Shown here piece by piece: positions 35,204-46,507 of a stretch of DNA of 64,000 nt. The stretch spans positions 5,974,796 to 6,038,795 of the forward strand of contig CM053253.1 of assembly GCA_028583405.1 (NCBI GenBank), read 5' to 3'. Every line of letters starts with the position of its first letter. Position 1 is the stretch's first letter. Origin of the DNA: Pogonophryne albipinna (lineage: Eukaryota > Chordata > Actinopteri > Perciformes > Artedidraconidae). The notes below the pieces were generated by a model. That model had not been told where the DNA came from and searched no databases. It worked only from the letters and a program-made list of their open reading frames with translations. Both the position numbers and the translations under genes were made by a program.

Positions 35204-35978
35204 ACATTACATTGCATTTAGCTGACGCTTTTATCCAAAGCGACTTACAATAAGTGCGTTCGACCAACAAAATACAAACTTGAAGAAAGCAGAATCATAT
35301 AAGTACATCAGGTTTCATAGAGCAAAAACATTTCAAGTGCTACTCAACTGGCTTTAGGTAAGCCAGTCCTTTATTAGTATATAAGTGCTTTGTTAATAGT
35401 TCTATTGCTCGAAGTGGAGTCGAAAGAGATGAGTTTTCAGTCTGCGCCGGAAGGTGTGTCAGCTTTCTGCTGTCCTGATTTCAATGGGGAGCTCATTCCA
35501 CCATTTTGGAGGCAGGATAGCAAACCCACGTGTTCTTGCTGATGGGAACTTGGGTCCCCTTGGCAGCGAGGGTGCAGCGAGTCGTTTGGCTGATGCAGAG
35601 CGGAGTGCACGTGATGGGGTGTATGGTTTAACCATGTCCTGGATGTAGGAAGGGCCAGATCCATTCGCAGCATGGTACGCAAGTACCATTGTCTTGAAGT
35701 GGATTCTAGCAGTTACCGGAAGCCAGTGAAGGGAGCGGAGGAGCGGCGTGGTGTGGGAGAATTTAGGAAGGTTGAAGACCAGACGAGCCGCTGCATTCTG
35801 GATGAGCTGCAGAGGTCGGATGGCACATGCAGGTAGACCAGCCAGGAGGGAGTTGCAGTAGTCTAGGCGTGAGATGACGAGAGCCTGGACCAGAACCTGC
35901 GTCGCTTTCTGGGTCAGCTGGGGACGTATCCTCCTGATGTTGTAAAGAGTGTATCTGCAGCAGCGGGTTGTTACACAT
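35204..35978 (-). mobile_element. L2-clade LINE, 5-prime truncated 3-prime end
   Basis: On the minus strand the frame reads LVQALVISRLDYCNSLLAGL, then QLIQNAAARLVFNLPKFSHT, LHWLPVTARI and the PYTPSRALRS.. WWNELPIEIRTAES stretch. This is the C-terminal part of an L2-type reverse transcriptase protein. An in-frame TGA follows AES, just before the FRRRLKTHLF end motif. The 3-prime tail GTCGCTTTGGATAAAAGCGT and short TAATG-type repeats end it at about 35204. About 190 codons are otherwise open. 5-prime truncation is usual for LINEs. Confidence 0.85.
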
Positions 35979-35989
35979 TATTAAGTCAA

Positions 35990-36340
35990 AACAAAAGCCA
36001 AAGATTCAAATTATTTTATAGATATAAGTTGTTCTTTTCCCTATTTCCATTATTTTCTACTATAAAACAGAATATGCCTCAAATCACGTTATATACAATT
36101 TCCTGTAAAGTTATTAGGTGTTACTCAATATATTTATTTCAGTCAGACAACTCTTTTTACTCTCTTTAACATGTTAGAAGCAGCATATAGTTGAGTTTGG
36201 CGTCATGGAAGCTGGGGTGGAAGCTGGGGTGGTGGTGGTGCAGCAAGCAGCAGCGACGTGGAAGTAGCTGCAGCAATAGCAGCAGCAAGCAAAGCATGGA
36301 GAGATATCTGGCAGGTTAAATAGAGCGGCATATTAACCTG
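35990..36340. other. Non-coding stretch with CAG/GGT-rich part
   Basis: GAAGCTGGGGTGGAAGCTGG and AGCAGCAGCAAGC runs at about 36208-36295. No gene. Confidence 0.45.
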
Positions 36341-36781
36341 TTAAGCCCCAAAGACCCCTTCGGCGGGTCTTTTTTTTCACGACACTGTGTCTCAGGGCAT
36401 CTTAATATTTAAGAACCTATTAATGTGTTATACCAGATTAACGGAAATAATCTCAGCTAACTGACGATACAAACCATTTTTACCAAAACAAAACACAAGT
36501 CTCATAAGAAGCATCTAAATGACCCCTGAGCGAAAAATGCTAACGCGCTTTGGCACAGAACTCAAGATAAAGATACCCTTATTACTTATCGTAACTGCAC
36601 ATACAAGATATCCGATTAAAGCTGAGGTTCCACAGATTATATAGGTATAGTATCATCACTGAGCGATCCGAACTCGCGACAGGGGAAGCAAACACAGACA
36701 TCACAGCACGTACCTTTACGGAGCTTTTACGGGAGATCGTCTCACCGTAGCTGTCAATCTGATCAAAAGACGTGTTCAATG

Positions 36782-37338
36782 GCAGTAAAACGAGAAAAAA
36801 CGCGGCTGAATCGATTAATCCATAGGTTGATAATGTGGCTGTTGCTTTGAACAAATGATTTATAATCTATAATTCAATTTTTATGTAAAAAATCGGAGAG
36901 TAAAAGTTAGCTGCTAGCCACCAGAGTTATCGCAACTTCCGGTTTTGGCTATGCGTCAGTCTCACTCCTTATTTGGTAATGTGTGTGTGTATGTGGGAGT
37001 TCCCCTCGATTCCATTGGCTCGTAGAAAGAGATGTCAATCATCAAAATCGACCAAGGGGGGCCAGAGATATGGAAAATCCACCCAAATGACCTCAGAAGT
37101 GGTTTTCACTATAAGTAATTTTTTTTTTTTGGACGGACACAATAATTTACATTTTTTTACTGTGTTCAATCTGAATTTACTTTAAAATAAAAACATCTAT
37201 ATTGATTCTGACACTTCTACATCCAACTGTAACCTTGCTTTGAGAAAAAAGATTATTAATTTAACCCTTTTAGAAGGGAAGATATGGTCATTTGTCCTGG
37301 GAATGTCATTTTCGAGCCTGAGACCTGAAAAACAGGCT
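36782..37338 (+). repeat. Direct duplication, copy 1
   Basis: Matches 37783-38302 over most of its length with small indels (poly-T runs, AACCAGAGTTATCGCA-type blocks). Its right end stops within GGCTCGGG, where the inserted repeat begins. Confidence 0.8.
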
Positions 37339-37344
37339 CGGGAC

Positions 37345-37780
37345 CAGTGGCGGAGCCAGGGTATGGCTGGGGTAGGCTATAGCCATACCAAGAAATGGCT
37401 TAGCCCCACCTTAGCCCCACCATGAAAAATGATGTTAAAGTAAGCAAAATAAAGTCCACCAACTCGCGCGGAGTAAATTGCACAGACAGCAGTTAGTCAG
37501 ATTGATTTCAGTAGCCACTTGTCTGGAAATACCGAAGACCAGAAACAGTTTTGAAAACTTTTGTCACGTAGTGATCGTCTTCTCAATAAACCATCTTTGA
37601 TAATGTCTTCTGGCCAATCAGAATCAAGATAACGGTGTGGTGTTGTTGCAGGAAGTCCCGACGGAGAATACTTTTGCTGTAGTACATCTCTATACATCGA
37701 TACAACATTACGTGTTGATAGAAATCAACACGTAATGAAATAAGACCCCACGGTTTGATGATTGATAGGTGTGTGGGCTG
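37345..37780 (+). repeat. Inserted repeat shared with 19.8-20.6 kb
   Basis: From CAGTGGCGGAGCCAGGGTAT to GATAGGTGTGTGGGCTGTC. Compared with the 19.8-kb copy it has an extra TTCTGGCCAATCAGAATCAA segment and lacks the hAT-like interruption. The two copies can be used to reconstruct each other's insertions. Confidence 0.75.
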
Positions 37781-37782
37781 TC

Positions 37783-38302
37783 TGAATCGGTTAATCCATA
37801 GGTCGATAATGTGGCTGTTGCTTTGAAAAAATTATTTATAATCCATAATTCCATTTTATGTAAAAATCGGAGAATAAAAGTTAGCTGCTGTAGCCACCAG
37901 AGTTATCGCAGCTTCCGGTTTTGGCTATGCGTCACTCTCACTCCTTATTTGGTGTGTGTGTATGTATGTGGGAGTTCCCCTCGATTCCATTGGCTCTGAC
38001 GGTTAGAAAGAGATGTCAATCATCAAAATCGACCACGGGGGGCCAGAGATATGGAAAATCCACCCAAATGACCATAGAAGTGGTTTTCACTATAAGTAAT
38101 TTGGACGGACACAATAATTGTGTTCAATCTGAATTTACTTTCAAATAAAAACATCTATATTGATTCTGACACTTCTACATCCAACTCACAGATGTAACCT
38201 TGCTTTGAGAAAAAATATAAGCCTTTTAGAAGGGAAGATATGGTCATTTGTTCTGGGAATGTCATTTTCGAGCCTGAGACCTGAAAAACAGGCTCGGGGC
38301 TT
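37783..38302 (+). repeat. Direct duplication, copy 2
   Basis: Second copy of 36782-37338, complete to the element's right terminus. It lacks the long poly-T runs of copy 1. Confidence 0.8.
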
Positions 38303-38306
38303 TTAA

Positions 38307-39343
38307 GGAGACTCTGTTTGTTTGGTTGTAGAGTGGCAAGGGGCGTTATGTATGAATGCAGCATAAGTGCTCGAGTTGACTGCCTGAACTAGCTCTCAGG
38401 CTTCGCCCCATTAATGGCAAGGTGTTGCATAGCTTACCGTGCTAACGTAACTGATGAAGCTAACGCACATTGCTAACATTAAGACAAAGACTGAAAAGTG
38501 AAAGAAAGGAAATATGAAATAGGATTAGACTGGAACTGCTACCCCCGCGACCCGATCACGGATAAGCGGAAGAAGATGGATGGATGGATTAGACATTTTT
38601 TTCCCATTATTAATGGCCAGGTGTTGCATAGCTAACGGTGCAAATGCTAATTTATGACGCTAACTTATGACGCTAACTTATGACGCTAACGTACATTGTT
38701 TTTGTTAAGTTCGAGGCATTCCCTATTTTATTTATGTTTTACAAAATAAACACACTTCAAATCACAAAACAATATTTCAGTAATCTCATAGGTAAGTAAG
38801 TTTATTTATATAGCACCTTTCAACACAAGGCAATTCAAAGTGATTTACAAAAATGAAAGACATTCATTATAAAATATAAAAATGACATTTAAAAACACTC
38901 CTTTAAAAGCAAAGATAATAAAACATGAATAACAAAGGTACATGAATTAAAGTTACAGTGCAGTGTGAGGTACACACATCTGAAATGTTTAGGTCTGACT
39001 CAATCATTGCTTACTTTTTTGCAGAAATAGTTTTCTATGACCTCACTTTCTTTCTACTTTCTTTTTAACTTCACATGACCCTTGGGATTGGTAACAGCTC
39101 CATTCTGCCAATGTGGAGATATAAACGTCTAAATTCAAGACTGTAAATGTCCATCCACACATTTAAGGGCATAGGTTTCAATGAGTATAACATCAGAAGG
39201 CTATACGCTGTAGGTGGTTTCAACTATTGACCCTGTGAATCATACATTAAACATTTGACCTCAAGAAAAAAGACTTGCTGAGAACATCCCCTTAAAGGTC
39301 TCCTTAATGAGTCATATTCATAGACTGAGTAAAATGGGTCATC
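38307..39343. repeat. LINE tails and short tandem repeats
   Basis: CCCGATCACGGATAAGCGGA followed by AGAAGATGGATGGATGG at about 38549-38587 is an RTE/Rex-like LINE tail, repeated at 47.25 kb. GACGCTAACTTAT occurs three times at about 38655-38695. TTTATTTATATAGCACCTTT to 38870 is another LINE/SINE tail. No gene. Confidence 0.6.
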
Positions 39344-39347
39344 TTAA

Positions 39348-39923
39348 AGGTCCCATGGCCATTTCTACTGATCATAATTCCATTGTTGAGGTCTACTAGA
39401 ATAGATTTACACTGTGCAATTTTCCAAACTCACATTGGTTTCTCATACAGCATCTCTGTATAGTATGTGTATTCACCAGGTATTCACTCTCTGTCCCCCC
39501 CCCCCCCTGAGCACACACGAACACACACAGCTGAAGTAAAAACAATAAGTGTGGCTTGATATTGAGTAAGTAAAAGGTTTATAAACGCTGTGAGAATCGG
39601 TCTGCGGAGAGCATTTCTCCGCGATTACCAACCAGGGAGCTCTATGCAAGTCAATGGGACTCCCTGTTAGTTGAAAATGTAAGCTAAAGGTCCTGGTGTG
39701 TGAGGAGCTCCGCAGATTGGTCCATTTTGGTTCCCGGAAGAAACAAATGAAAAATGAGAAATCTCCAACGAGGCGTTCTGGGGCAGCACAGACTGTGTTA
39801 GAGTTTTACTCGCTACAGGGTGTACTTTGAGGGTTTGTGACTCTGCAGACCGTTTACATGCATAAAAACCTTCATAACACACAAGGGGACGGGTAATAAC
39901 CGGAAAAGCATGACATGGGACCT
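39348..39923 (-). mobile_element. TTAA-flanked MITE, AGGTCCC family, copy C
   Basis: Inverted relative to copies A and B. AGGTCCCATGGCCATTTCTA begins after TTAA (39344-39347), and the element ends AAGCATGACATGGGACCT before TTAC (one base off TTAA). The interior shares the CTCGCTACAGGGTGTACTTT and CCAACGAGGCGTTCTGGGGC blocks. Confidence 0.8.
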
Positions 39924-39927
39924 TTAC

Positions 39928-40614
39928 TGGATATGGAGCTAGGCATTACAGGATCCTGAGAAAAAACGCTTCCCTTGAGACTTAATATCAATATGTTAGC
40001 ACAATCACATGTTTGCCTCTTTAACCTGCATGAGTACATGTGGAACATACTTATTTCTCCATGTATGTACATGCACATGCATTAATGAACAGCCAAGAAC
40101 AGTTGGAAATGATTGTATATCTTACATTATTAAAGTTTGTACTTGAGCATATTGTTAAATAAAGGATTTACGAGTAACTGGTGCACCGCAATCCTGCAGC
40201 ACAGCATGGATATTTTAAATTAAAAGAGTCTTCAGTCATGTAAACAGACAGCCTTGGAACTACTAAAAAATGTTCCCTCTAATTGTGTTTACACCTACAC
40301 CATTAAGTCTGGGATACACAGAAGCATTATAGCGCCAAGGTCTTCTTTATGTTTAATCATTAATGAGGCAGGTATTATTTTTGTCCTAGATGTGAGTGTG
40401 GCCATAACATAAACACTATATAATGTAATGTCTCCATCTAGTGACTGAACTGGTGTAAACACTGTTTTTACTGCCTTACATTCATTATTGTATCTTTCAC
40501 TTGGATGCTTTTGGAGGAAAATGGATCAGTAAAAGAAACAATTAACTCTTCGGCTAATGGTAGATTATTTTTCTAATGTTTTTTTGATTGACAGTAAGGC
40601 TGTCAGTTTTTACT
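39928..40614. other. Non-coding stretch
   Basis: No gene or clear transposon end recognised. Confidence 0.5.
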
Positions 40615-40621
40615 GACTAAA

Positions 40622-41036
40622 CAGGGGTGTCAAACTCAATTTCATCGCGGGCCACATTAGAATTATGGTTGCACTCAAAGGGCCGGTGGTAACTTTAAGA
40701 CTATATAAATATGCATAGATAAATATATATAATATAATGTATTATTTAACAATATTTCCTCTGCATTGGATTATTATCTGATAGGGTAATAACTTAACTA
40801 CGTCTGAAAGCAGAAGTCTAGGGCAAATAATTGAAAGTAATTATTTCAAGTCTCTTCAGTGCCTTCTCACAAAACGAGATGCATTGTGGGACATGTAGTT
40901 TATGGGCAACGTGCTCCTGTAAAGCGGCACGTAACCTTATAATAAACTTATTATATTCTTTGCAAGCTCTTGTGGGCCACATACAATGAGGTGGCGGGCC
41001 GGATTTGGCCCCCGGGCCTTGAGTTTGACACCCCTG
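40622..41036 (+). mobile_element. hAT-type MITE (415 bp)
   Basis: Ends CAGGGGTGTCAAACTCAATT and GAGTTTGACACCCCTG, with GACTAAA repeated on both sides (40615-40621 and 41037-41043). The interior has GCGGGCCACATTAG and TGTGGGCCACATACAATG. This is a widespread fish MITE type. No coding capacity. Confidence 0.88.
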
Positions 41037-41043
41037 GACTAAA

Positions 41044-43944
41044 GGATCACACATATACTGACATTTTATCTGCTGTAAACATTTTACGATTAAAGGTTTT
41101 AAGCTGGTATAATCAATATTTAATTATGCTTAAATGTCTATGTGTATAAGTGATGTGTCACGTGTAGTTGTGAACAAAAAGGTAATTATCCCTCGACTCT
41201 TCAGTTCACTGTATAAAAGTTAACTTTTCAATTTGGTTCCCGTCAGACAGCTGTTTTTGCTAATCTCCCTGCACGAATACCTGCTCAGCGATACTTCACA
41301 CAAAGCTCTCAAAGTTAGCAGCTAGCTGGTGAACATGGAGCATTTAGCAGCTGATGAGCCAGATATTTCCCCCAGGATTCGACCAAAATCGGAGCTAAAA
41401 TTAGAATGAAGATTGGACTAACTATCACCAGATGGCCCTGAAACATGAGTTAGAATGAATGTAAATTGCCTCTAACAAGTTTCCTATGTAAACTTAATAA
41501 GATGAATGACATGTCAGTGTTGTGTTTACAGCATTTTTAGAGTGGCCCATTGTGCTTTTGGGGGTTTTCCCTTTCCTGTAGTGTGTTATATAGGTTTTTG
41601 TGCATGTTAATGGTCCCCAGAAGGAGTTTCTCTCCCACACGCCCCGACCCACGTCTTATGGGTTTCCCTGCACATTTTGTTATATTTAAACAAACACAAA
41701 TATGAATTTAATGTTTAATTTAATAATAATTAGCATTAAAGGTGGTGGTATGTGAGTTGTGTTACTGTTGGACAGACCCTCTGTTTAACCCTTTATGCTC
41801 AGCTAAGAAGAACCTCTGCTTGCCCTTTCATAATCATCCAGATATACAAAGGGTATCTTGTCATCTAACTGTCATAAAAAAGGTTATTCCCAGAAAATCT
41901 CACACTATGACTTTCAGACTATGTGGGTGGCTGGGCTTCAGGCTCTTACAAATCCCTGTCCCCTGTAGAGAAGCTAGTGTCATAGTCAAGATTGAATTAC
42001 TAAATAAAAGAGGACCCTCTGTCTCTCTGAGAACCTCAATTGGCAGCAATTTTGTGCAATGTCAGATCGACCCCTGTGGAAGATGTCTGTCAGCGGTTCA
42101 CACATCCACTCCTGCCCGAGGGACGCGATGAGGCCGGAGAAAGTTCAACAGCAGTTCACAATTTGCACTGCAAAGACTAGCCCTCTTTATTTTACATTTT
42201 ATATTCCAGACCTTCATCTCTTCCTTGCCTTCTCTTTATCCCCCTCTGAGGGACGAGAGCTCAGATGGAAGCGCATGTGTCCTCCATGGACTGAATGTTA
42301 AGCATTTTTATTGAATAAAACAATCGCGTTAGCCTTAGGGGGTTTTCTCCGTCAGTTTCCTGCTGGTTAAAAGAGGCTTAGAACACCTGATGGATTATTA
42401 ATTAATTTATCCTTCAAGCTTAGATTTATTTTCTTAATGTGGGGAGTAGACAAAAGGAAACATGAATGACACTTTTAATTAGAAGATAAGAGAGACTATG
42501 GGGTTTCATCATTTCAAGCTTTAAATTATGAATTTGCACGTTTTGCAAACACAGCGTTGTCAAAAAAGATGACTTCAATTAAATCTCAAAGCCCAAATGC
42601 ATTAAATGTTTATGCAAGTCTAAGAAAAAGAAATGTAATAAAAGCTCAGTGGTGATAATTAACCTGCCATTAAGGAAACCTAATAGCTTTCGCAGAGTCA
42701 GCAAATAACAGTGTATCGTTGCCACACTGCAGCTTCTTCTCATCTGCTACTTCCTGATCTGATCTCATTGGATTAAATGGGATGTAATGATCACATTTAA
42801 TGCACAACTTCACATGTCACTAATTTATTTACAGCAGAACTGAAGCTGCAGGTCAACTAATTGTTTAGTATTGATCAAAATACATATATTTTGATAATCG
42901 ATTATTTTTCCAAGTTATTTTTAATGCAAAAATGGCAGGAAATACTGAATATCTTTTGATTTACAACTAACAAAACAAGACAATCATTGGACTTTGAGAA
43001 ACTGGGATGGATATTTCTACCGAACAAGAGTTGAATATATGTAATTGAGAAAACAGTCGGCAGATTAAAAAAGAACCGAACAGATATGTTGATGTTTTTT
43101 ATTCTAAGTATACAACTTCGACATAACACTTTAAATAATAAAACACTGGATGGCCAATGAGATCCCTGATGTGGAGAACCTTGACGTGAAAATATTTGGC
43201 CGTCCTTGTAAAATCAGTTCCTCCATATTCAGCTTTAATTAGCCTCCCGCTGAAACTTGGATTGATTCAGTCAAGGTCTTCCCTTTTGAAGTTTTACAGA
43301 TGAGAAACTTTACTCACAAGCCTCAAATGTTGAACTTTTTATTTAAACGTATTCATGTACTTTTTGTATTCTCTTAAGAAATAAAAGATATCCATTCTTT
43401 TTTAAAAGCCTGAAGGAAAATTCCACCTTGTTACACCAACATTAATAAATAATTGAACAAAGCAATGCTTCAGCCTAATGAACAACTGCGTATTGATACC
43501 AATATAACTTGTCTTGAAAATGATTTTGTGCTTGATTTTCATTTCATTGGTTTTCATTATAGACATTTCTAACTACTCAACAAAACCCCCTTGATGTTAT
43601 GCTCTAAATAAGGGTTTGTTTGTGCAATTCGGAGTGTATTTTTGCGAACCAAATTGAAAATACTAATACTAACATTTTTAAGAACCTAGTTAAATTCATT
43701 CTTGCATATACTGTATATTAACTGTTTAAACTGAGTTCGAAATGCTGCGTTCAAGTACCCTCAGATTCTGCTTCCAACTGACATGCAGAGACGTTTATTT
43801 AGTATCAATGTCCTAAAACATAAATACTATTTTTTCACCAACTTTTTTACCTGCTGCTCTATTTTTCCTTTTTTCTTTTTTTACCATTAGTAGCTACCAT
43901 TATCAATGTTATTGTTATTATCAACTCGTTTTCATTACCATTTG
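41044..43944. other. Mostly non-coding; a MITE fragment and a CNE-like block
   Basis: A TTAA-family fragment lies at 41541-41660 (CCCATTGTGCTTTTGGGGG, AGAAGGAGTTTCTCTCCC). About 42420-42740 is repeat-free, A/T-rich but complex, with AATTAATTTATCC and TGATAATTAACCTGCCATTA. It could be conserved regulatory DNA. No coding exon could be supported in the 41742-42131 frame (no domain, no splice sites). Confidence 0.4.
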
Positions 43945-43946
43945 TA

Positions 43947-44754
43947 CACTGAACAAAAATATAAACGCAACACTTTTGTTTTTGCTCCCATTTTTCATGA
44001 GATGAACTCAAAGATCTAAAACATTTTCTATATACACAAAATAACCATTTATCTCAAATATTGTTCACAAATCTGAAAAAATCTGTGATAGTGAGCACTT
44101 CTCCTTTGCCGAGATAATCCATCCCACCTCACAGGTGTGGCATATCAAGATGCTGATTAGACAGCATGATTATTGCACAGGTGTGCCTTAGGCTGGCCAC
44201 AATAAAAGGCCACTCTGAAACGTGCAGTTTTGCTTTATTGGGGGGTCTGGGGGGGTCCGAAAACCAGTCAGTATCTGGTGTGAGGGTTAGGGGTAGGGTA
44301 ATGTTGTGAATTGAGTGGCCCGGTGGTGGTGGGGTTATGGTATGGGCAGGCGTATGTTATGGACGACGAACACAGGCCACTCGATGCATAACATTACCCT
44401 AACCCTAACCCTACCCCTCACACCAGATACTGACTGGTTTTCGGACCCCCCCAGACCCCCCAATAAAGCAAAACTGCACGTTTCAGAGTGGCCTTTTATT
44501 GTGGCCAGCCTAAGGCACACCTGTGCAATAATCATGCTGTCTAATCAGCATCTTGATATGCCACACCTGTGAGGTGGGATGGATTATCTCGGCAAAGGAG
44601 AAGTGCTCACTATCACAGATTTTTTCAGATTTGTGAACAATATTTGAGATAAATGGTTATTTTGTGTATTTTGAAAATGTTTTAGATCTTTGAGTTCATC
44701 TCATGAAAAATGGGAGCAAAAACAAAAGTGTTGCGTTTATGTTTTTGTTCAGTG
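43947..44754 (+). mobile_element. Palindromic Tc1-type MITE (808 bp)
   Basis: Flanked by TA (43945-43946 and 44755-44756). Starts CACTGAACAAAAATATAAAC and ends in its inverse, GTTTTTGTTCAGTG. The two arms of about 375 bp are near-identical inverted copies, including CACTTCTCCTTTGCCGAGAT, ATGCTGATTAGACAGCATGA and GGCCACAATAAAAGGCCACT. The inner arm parts carry GGGTCTGGGGGGGTCC and TTAGGGGTAGGGT, unlike a Tc1 transposase gene. The loop is only about 50 bp. No transposase. Confidence 0.9.
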
Positions 44755-44756
44755 TA

Positions 44757-45060
44757 TATTAATAGTAGTAGTTATGGTGCTAGTGGTATTGAAATAGTAG
44801 TCATGGTTGTGGTTTGTCGACTAGCTGTGCTTGATTTTACCATAAAACAGCAATGTTGTATAAAAAGGTAGAAAATGTTTAGGATAATTATAGGCTTTTG
44901 AGTCACTCTATGCCAAACACCAACAAAACACATTTTGAAATGAACCTCATACATCAGGATTAATGTATTGCATGCAGTTCCCAGTTCAACATAACAGCCT
45001 TGCATGATTTAGCCACTTCCACTGCCGACCAAGAATTGTCTGCGTGTTAACTCTCATATT
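44757..45060. other. Non-coding stretch
   Basis: Nothing recognised apart from a (GTAGT)-like run at about 44763-44800. Confidence 0.45.
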
Positions 45061-45079
45061 TCCGACTGCCCGTGAAAGC

Positions 45080-45230
45080 ACCATATTGTACAGTGACGGT
45101 ATCATGGCGCAGCAGAGGCCGAAGACATCATGAGACATCCCCGCATTCAAACTTTAATTACACCTCGACTTGTACGTTATTAACCCGCTATTCTCTCTAA
45201 AATCATCAACATCTTTGGAGGCAAACACTG
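45080..45230 (+). promoter_or_regulatory. Possible non-coding first exon of an unseen gene
   Basis: CG-containing sequence with a short open frame (ATGGCGCAGCAGAGGCCG.. then TGA) ends in AAACACTG followed by GTGAGT, a strong donor (45231). Downstream are TCGTCCAAATGG, TAACGTGC and other CpG-containing stretches, unusual for this AT-rich region. It could be a transcription start region on the + strand. No matching coding exon was found between it and klhl21. Confidence 0.25.
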
Positions 45231-45574
45231 GTGAGTTTACTTAATCCGCTTATTTTTAAGGTTATTCTCGTCCAAATGGAGGAAAGACAGACAGTAGCGT
45301 TACATCATGTCCGACCGCAAAATAACGTGCACAGAAGTTGCAGCACTTTCCGTTCTTGAGCTGTGTTGTTGTTATTGTTGTTCTTGTTGTTATTAGCGTT
45401 TAGTGACGCTTCATCTGTGGCTTTGTATCTGTGCTAAGCTTTAGCATTAGCATCTATATTATCACAGGCCAAACATGGCATTGAAGAGAGACATGTCTCC
45501 TCTCTGGAGCCTCAGTGTCAGTATATGGACTTGTATGGAGCATACTGAGGATGCATACGTTTATTATTACGAGA

Positions 45575-45995
45575 GGTGGAATGTTACTCAGTCAGTACCT
45601 TTACTCAAATACTGTAAACAAGCACACTTTTGATGCACTTTTACATCAGTTTTTCCATGTTTTTACAACTCAGTACATGTACTCAAGTACTGTAAAATTG
45701 TACTTATACTCCATAATTTAATGCATCAATAATTACAATCAAAACATATCATATATATATTATTCTGAAATGGACCATTCTGCACAATGACTACTTTTAT
45801 TTTTGGTACTTTAATTTTATTTTGATGCTCGTACTTTTGTACTTTTACTTGAGTACAATTTTGAATGCAGGACTTTTACTTGTAACAGAGTATTCCCTAC
45901 ACTCTGGTACTTCTACTTTTACTCAAGTACAAGATCTGAGTACTTCTACTTTTACTCAAGTACACAATTTGAGTACTTCTCCCAACTCTGCTTCT
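45575..45995 (+). mobile_element. GTGGAAGAAGTA-family MITE
   Basis: Starts GAGGTGGAATGTTACTC and ends GAGTACTTCTCCCAACTCTG. The inner blocks TTTTTCCATGT, AATTTTGAATGCAGGACTTT and TACTTTTACTTGAGTACA are family hallmarks. A unit GAGTACTTCTACTTTTACTC with AAGTACA recurs two to three times near 45905-45980. Non-coding. Confidence 0.65.
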
Positions 45996-46029
45996 AGTCC
46001 ACTCGTGTTATTGCTTAAGTGAAAGTGTG

Positions 46030-46507
46030 GATGCTAGTCTTATACTTGTAAGATTGCTACTTTTATTTGAAAAGATAAGGTTTGAGTCATTTTCTCACCA
46101 CTGATAATAACTTTAATCTGTAAATCTTGGTACAGGAATGAGAAGAATGCAGGGTCAGATGAAGGAGCACATATCTTGGTATTTGAAATGATCCCTGGTG
46201 GTTTTATGACTTGAAACAAGCCTTCAGTGTGGCACTAAAATGTTCTCTTGACTGCATTCCCAATGCCAGATTAAAGGCAGCGCGACAGACTGTAGCTCCG
46301 TCTCAAAAAGATATACATGACCTGATGGGGGGTTCACTGACTTCATGGAGATTGAGCAGGGCACAGTAGTGGAAGAAGTAGATAATACATATTTGGCTAT
46401 AGTATAAATAGCTAAACATCAGTATTCACATACTCTATTGCAACTATAAGACAGTATACATTTTTATGTATTCAAGTGAAACTACTAGTAGCTGCAAAAA
46501 TAAGTAC
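46030..46507. other. Non-coding stretch with MITE end
   Basis: CAGTAGTGGAAGAAGTAGAT at 46365 is a further terminus of the GTGGAAGAAGTA family. No gene. Confidence 0.45.

Larger units (their letters stand above)
36345..38302 (+). mobile_element. TTAA-flanked composite element with internal duplication
   Basis: Starts after TTAA (36341-36344) with GCCCCAAAGACCCC and ends GGCTCGGGGCTT before TTAA (38303-38306). It contains two copies of a segment of about 520-560 bp (36782-37338 and 37783-38302), both with TCCATAGGT.GATAATGTGG, GGGAGTTCCCCTCGATTCC and CGAGCCTGAGACCTGAAAAA. Between them sits a 440-bp repeat. No transposase frame. Short frames over the two copies read alike (WEFPSIPLA, KRCQSSKST) but are broken. 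Confidence 0.6.

Noticed and set aside
41742..42131. 129-codon plus-strand frame
   Set aside because: No family resemblance and no exon signals. Treated as chance.
44388..44420. Telomere-like ACCCTAACCCTAACCCTA run
   Set aside because: Only about three units, mirrored in the other arm of the palindrome. Part of a MITE, not an interstitial telomere.
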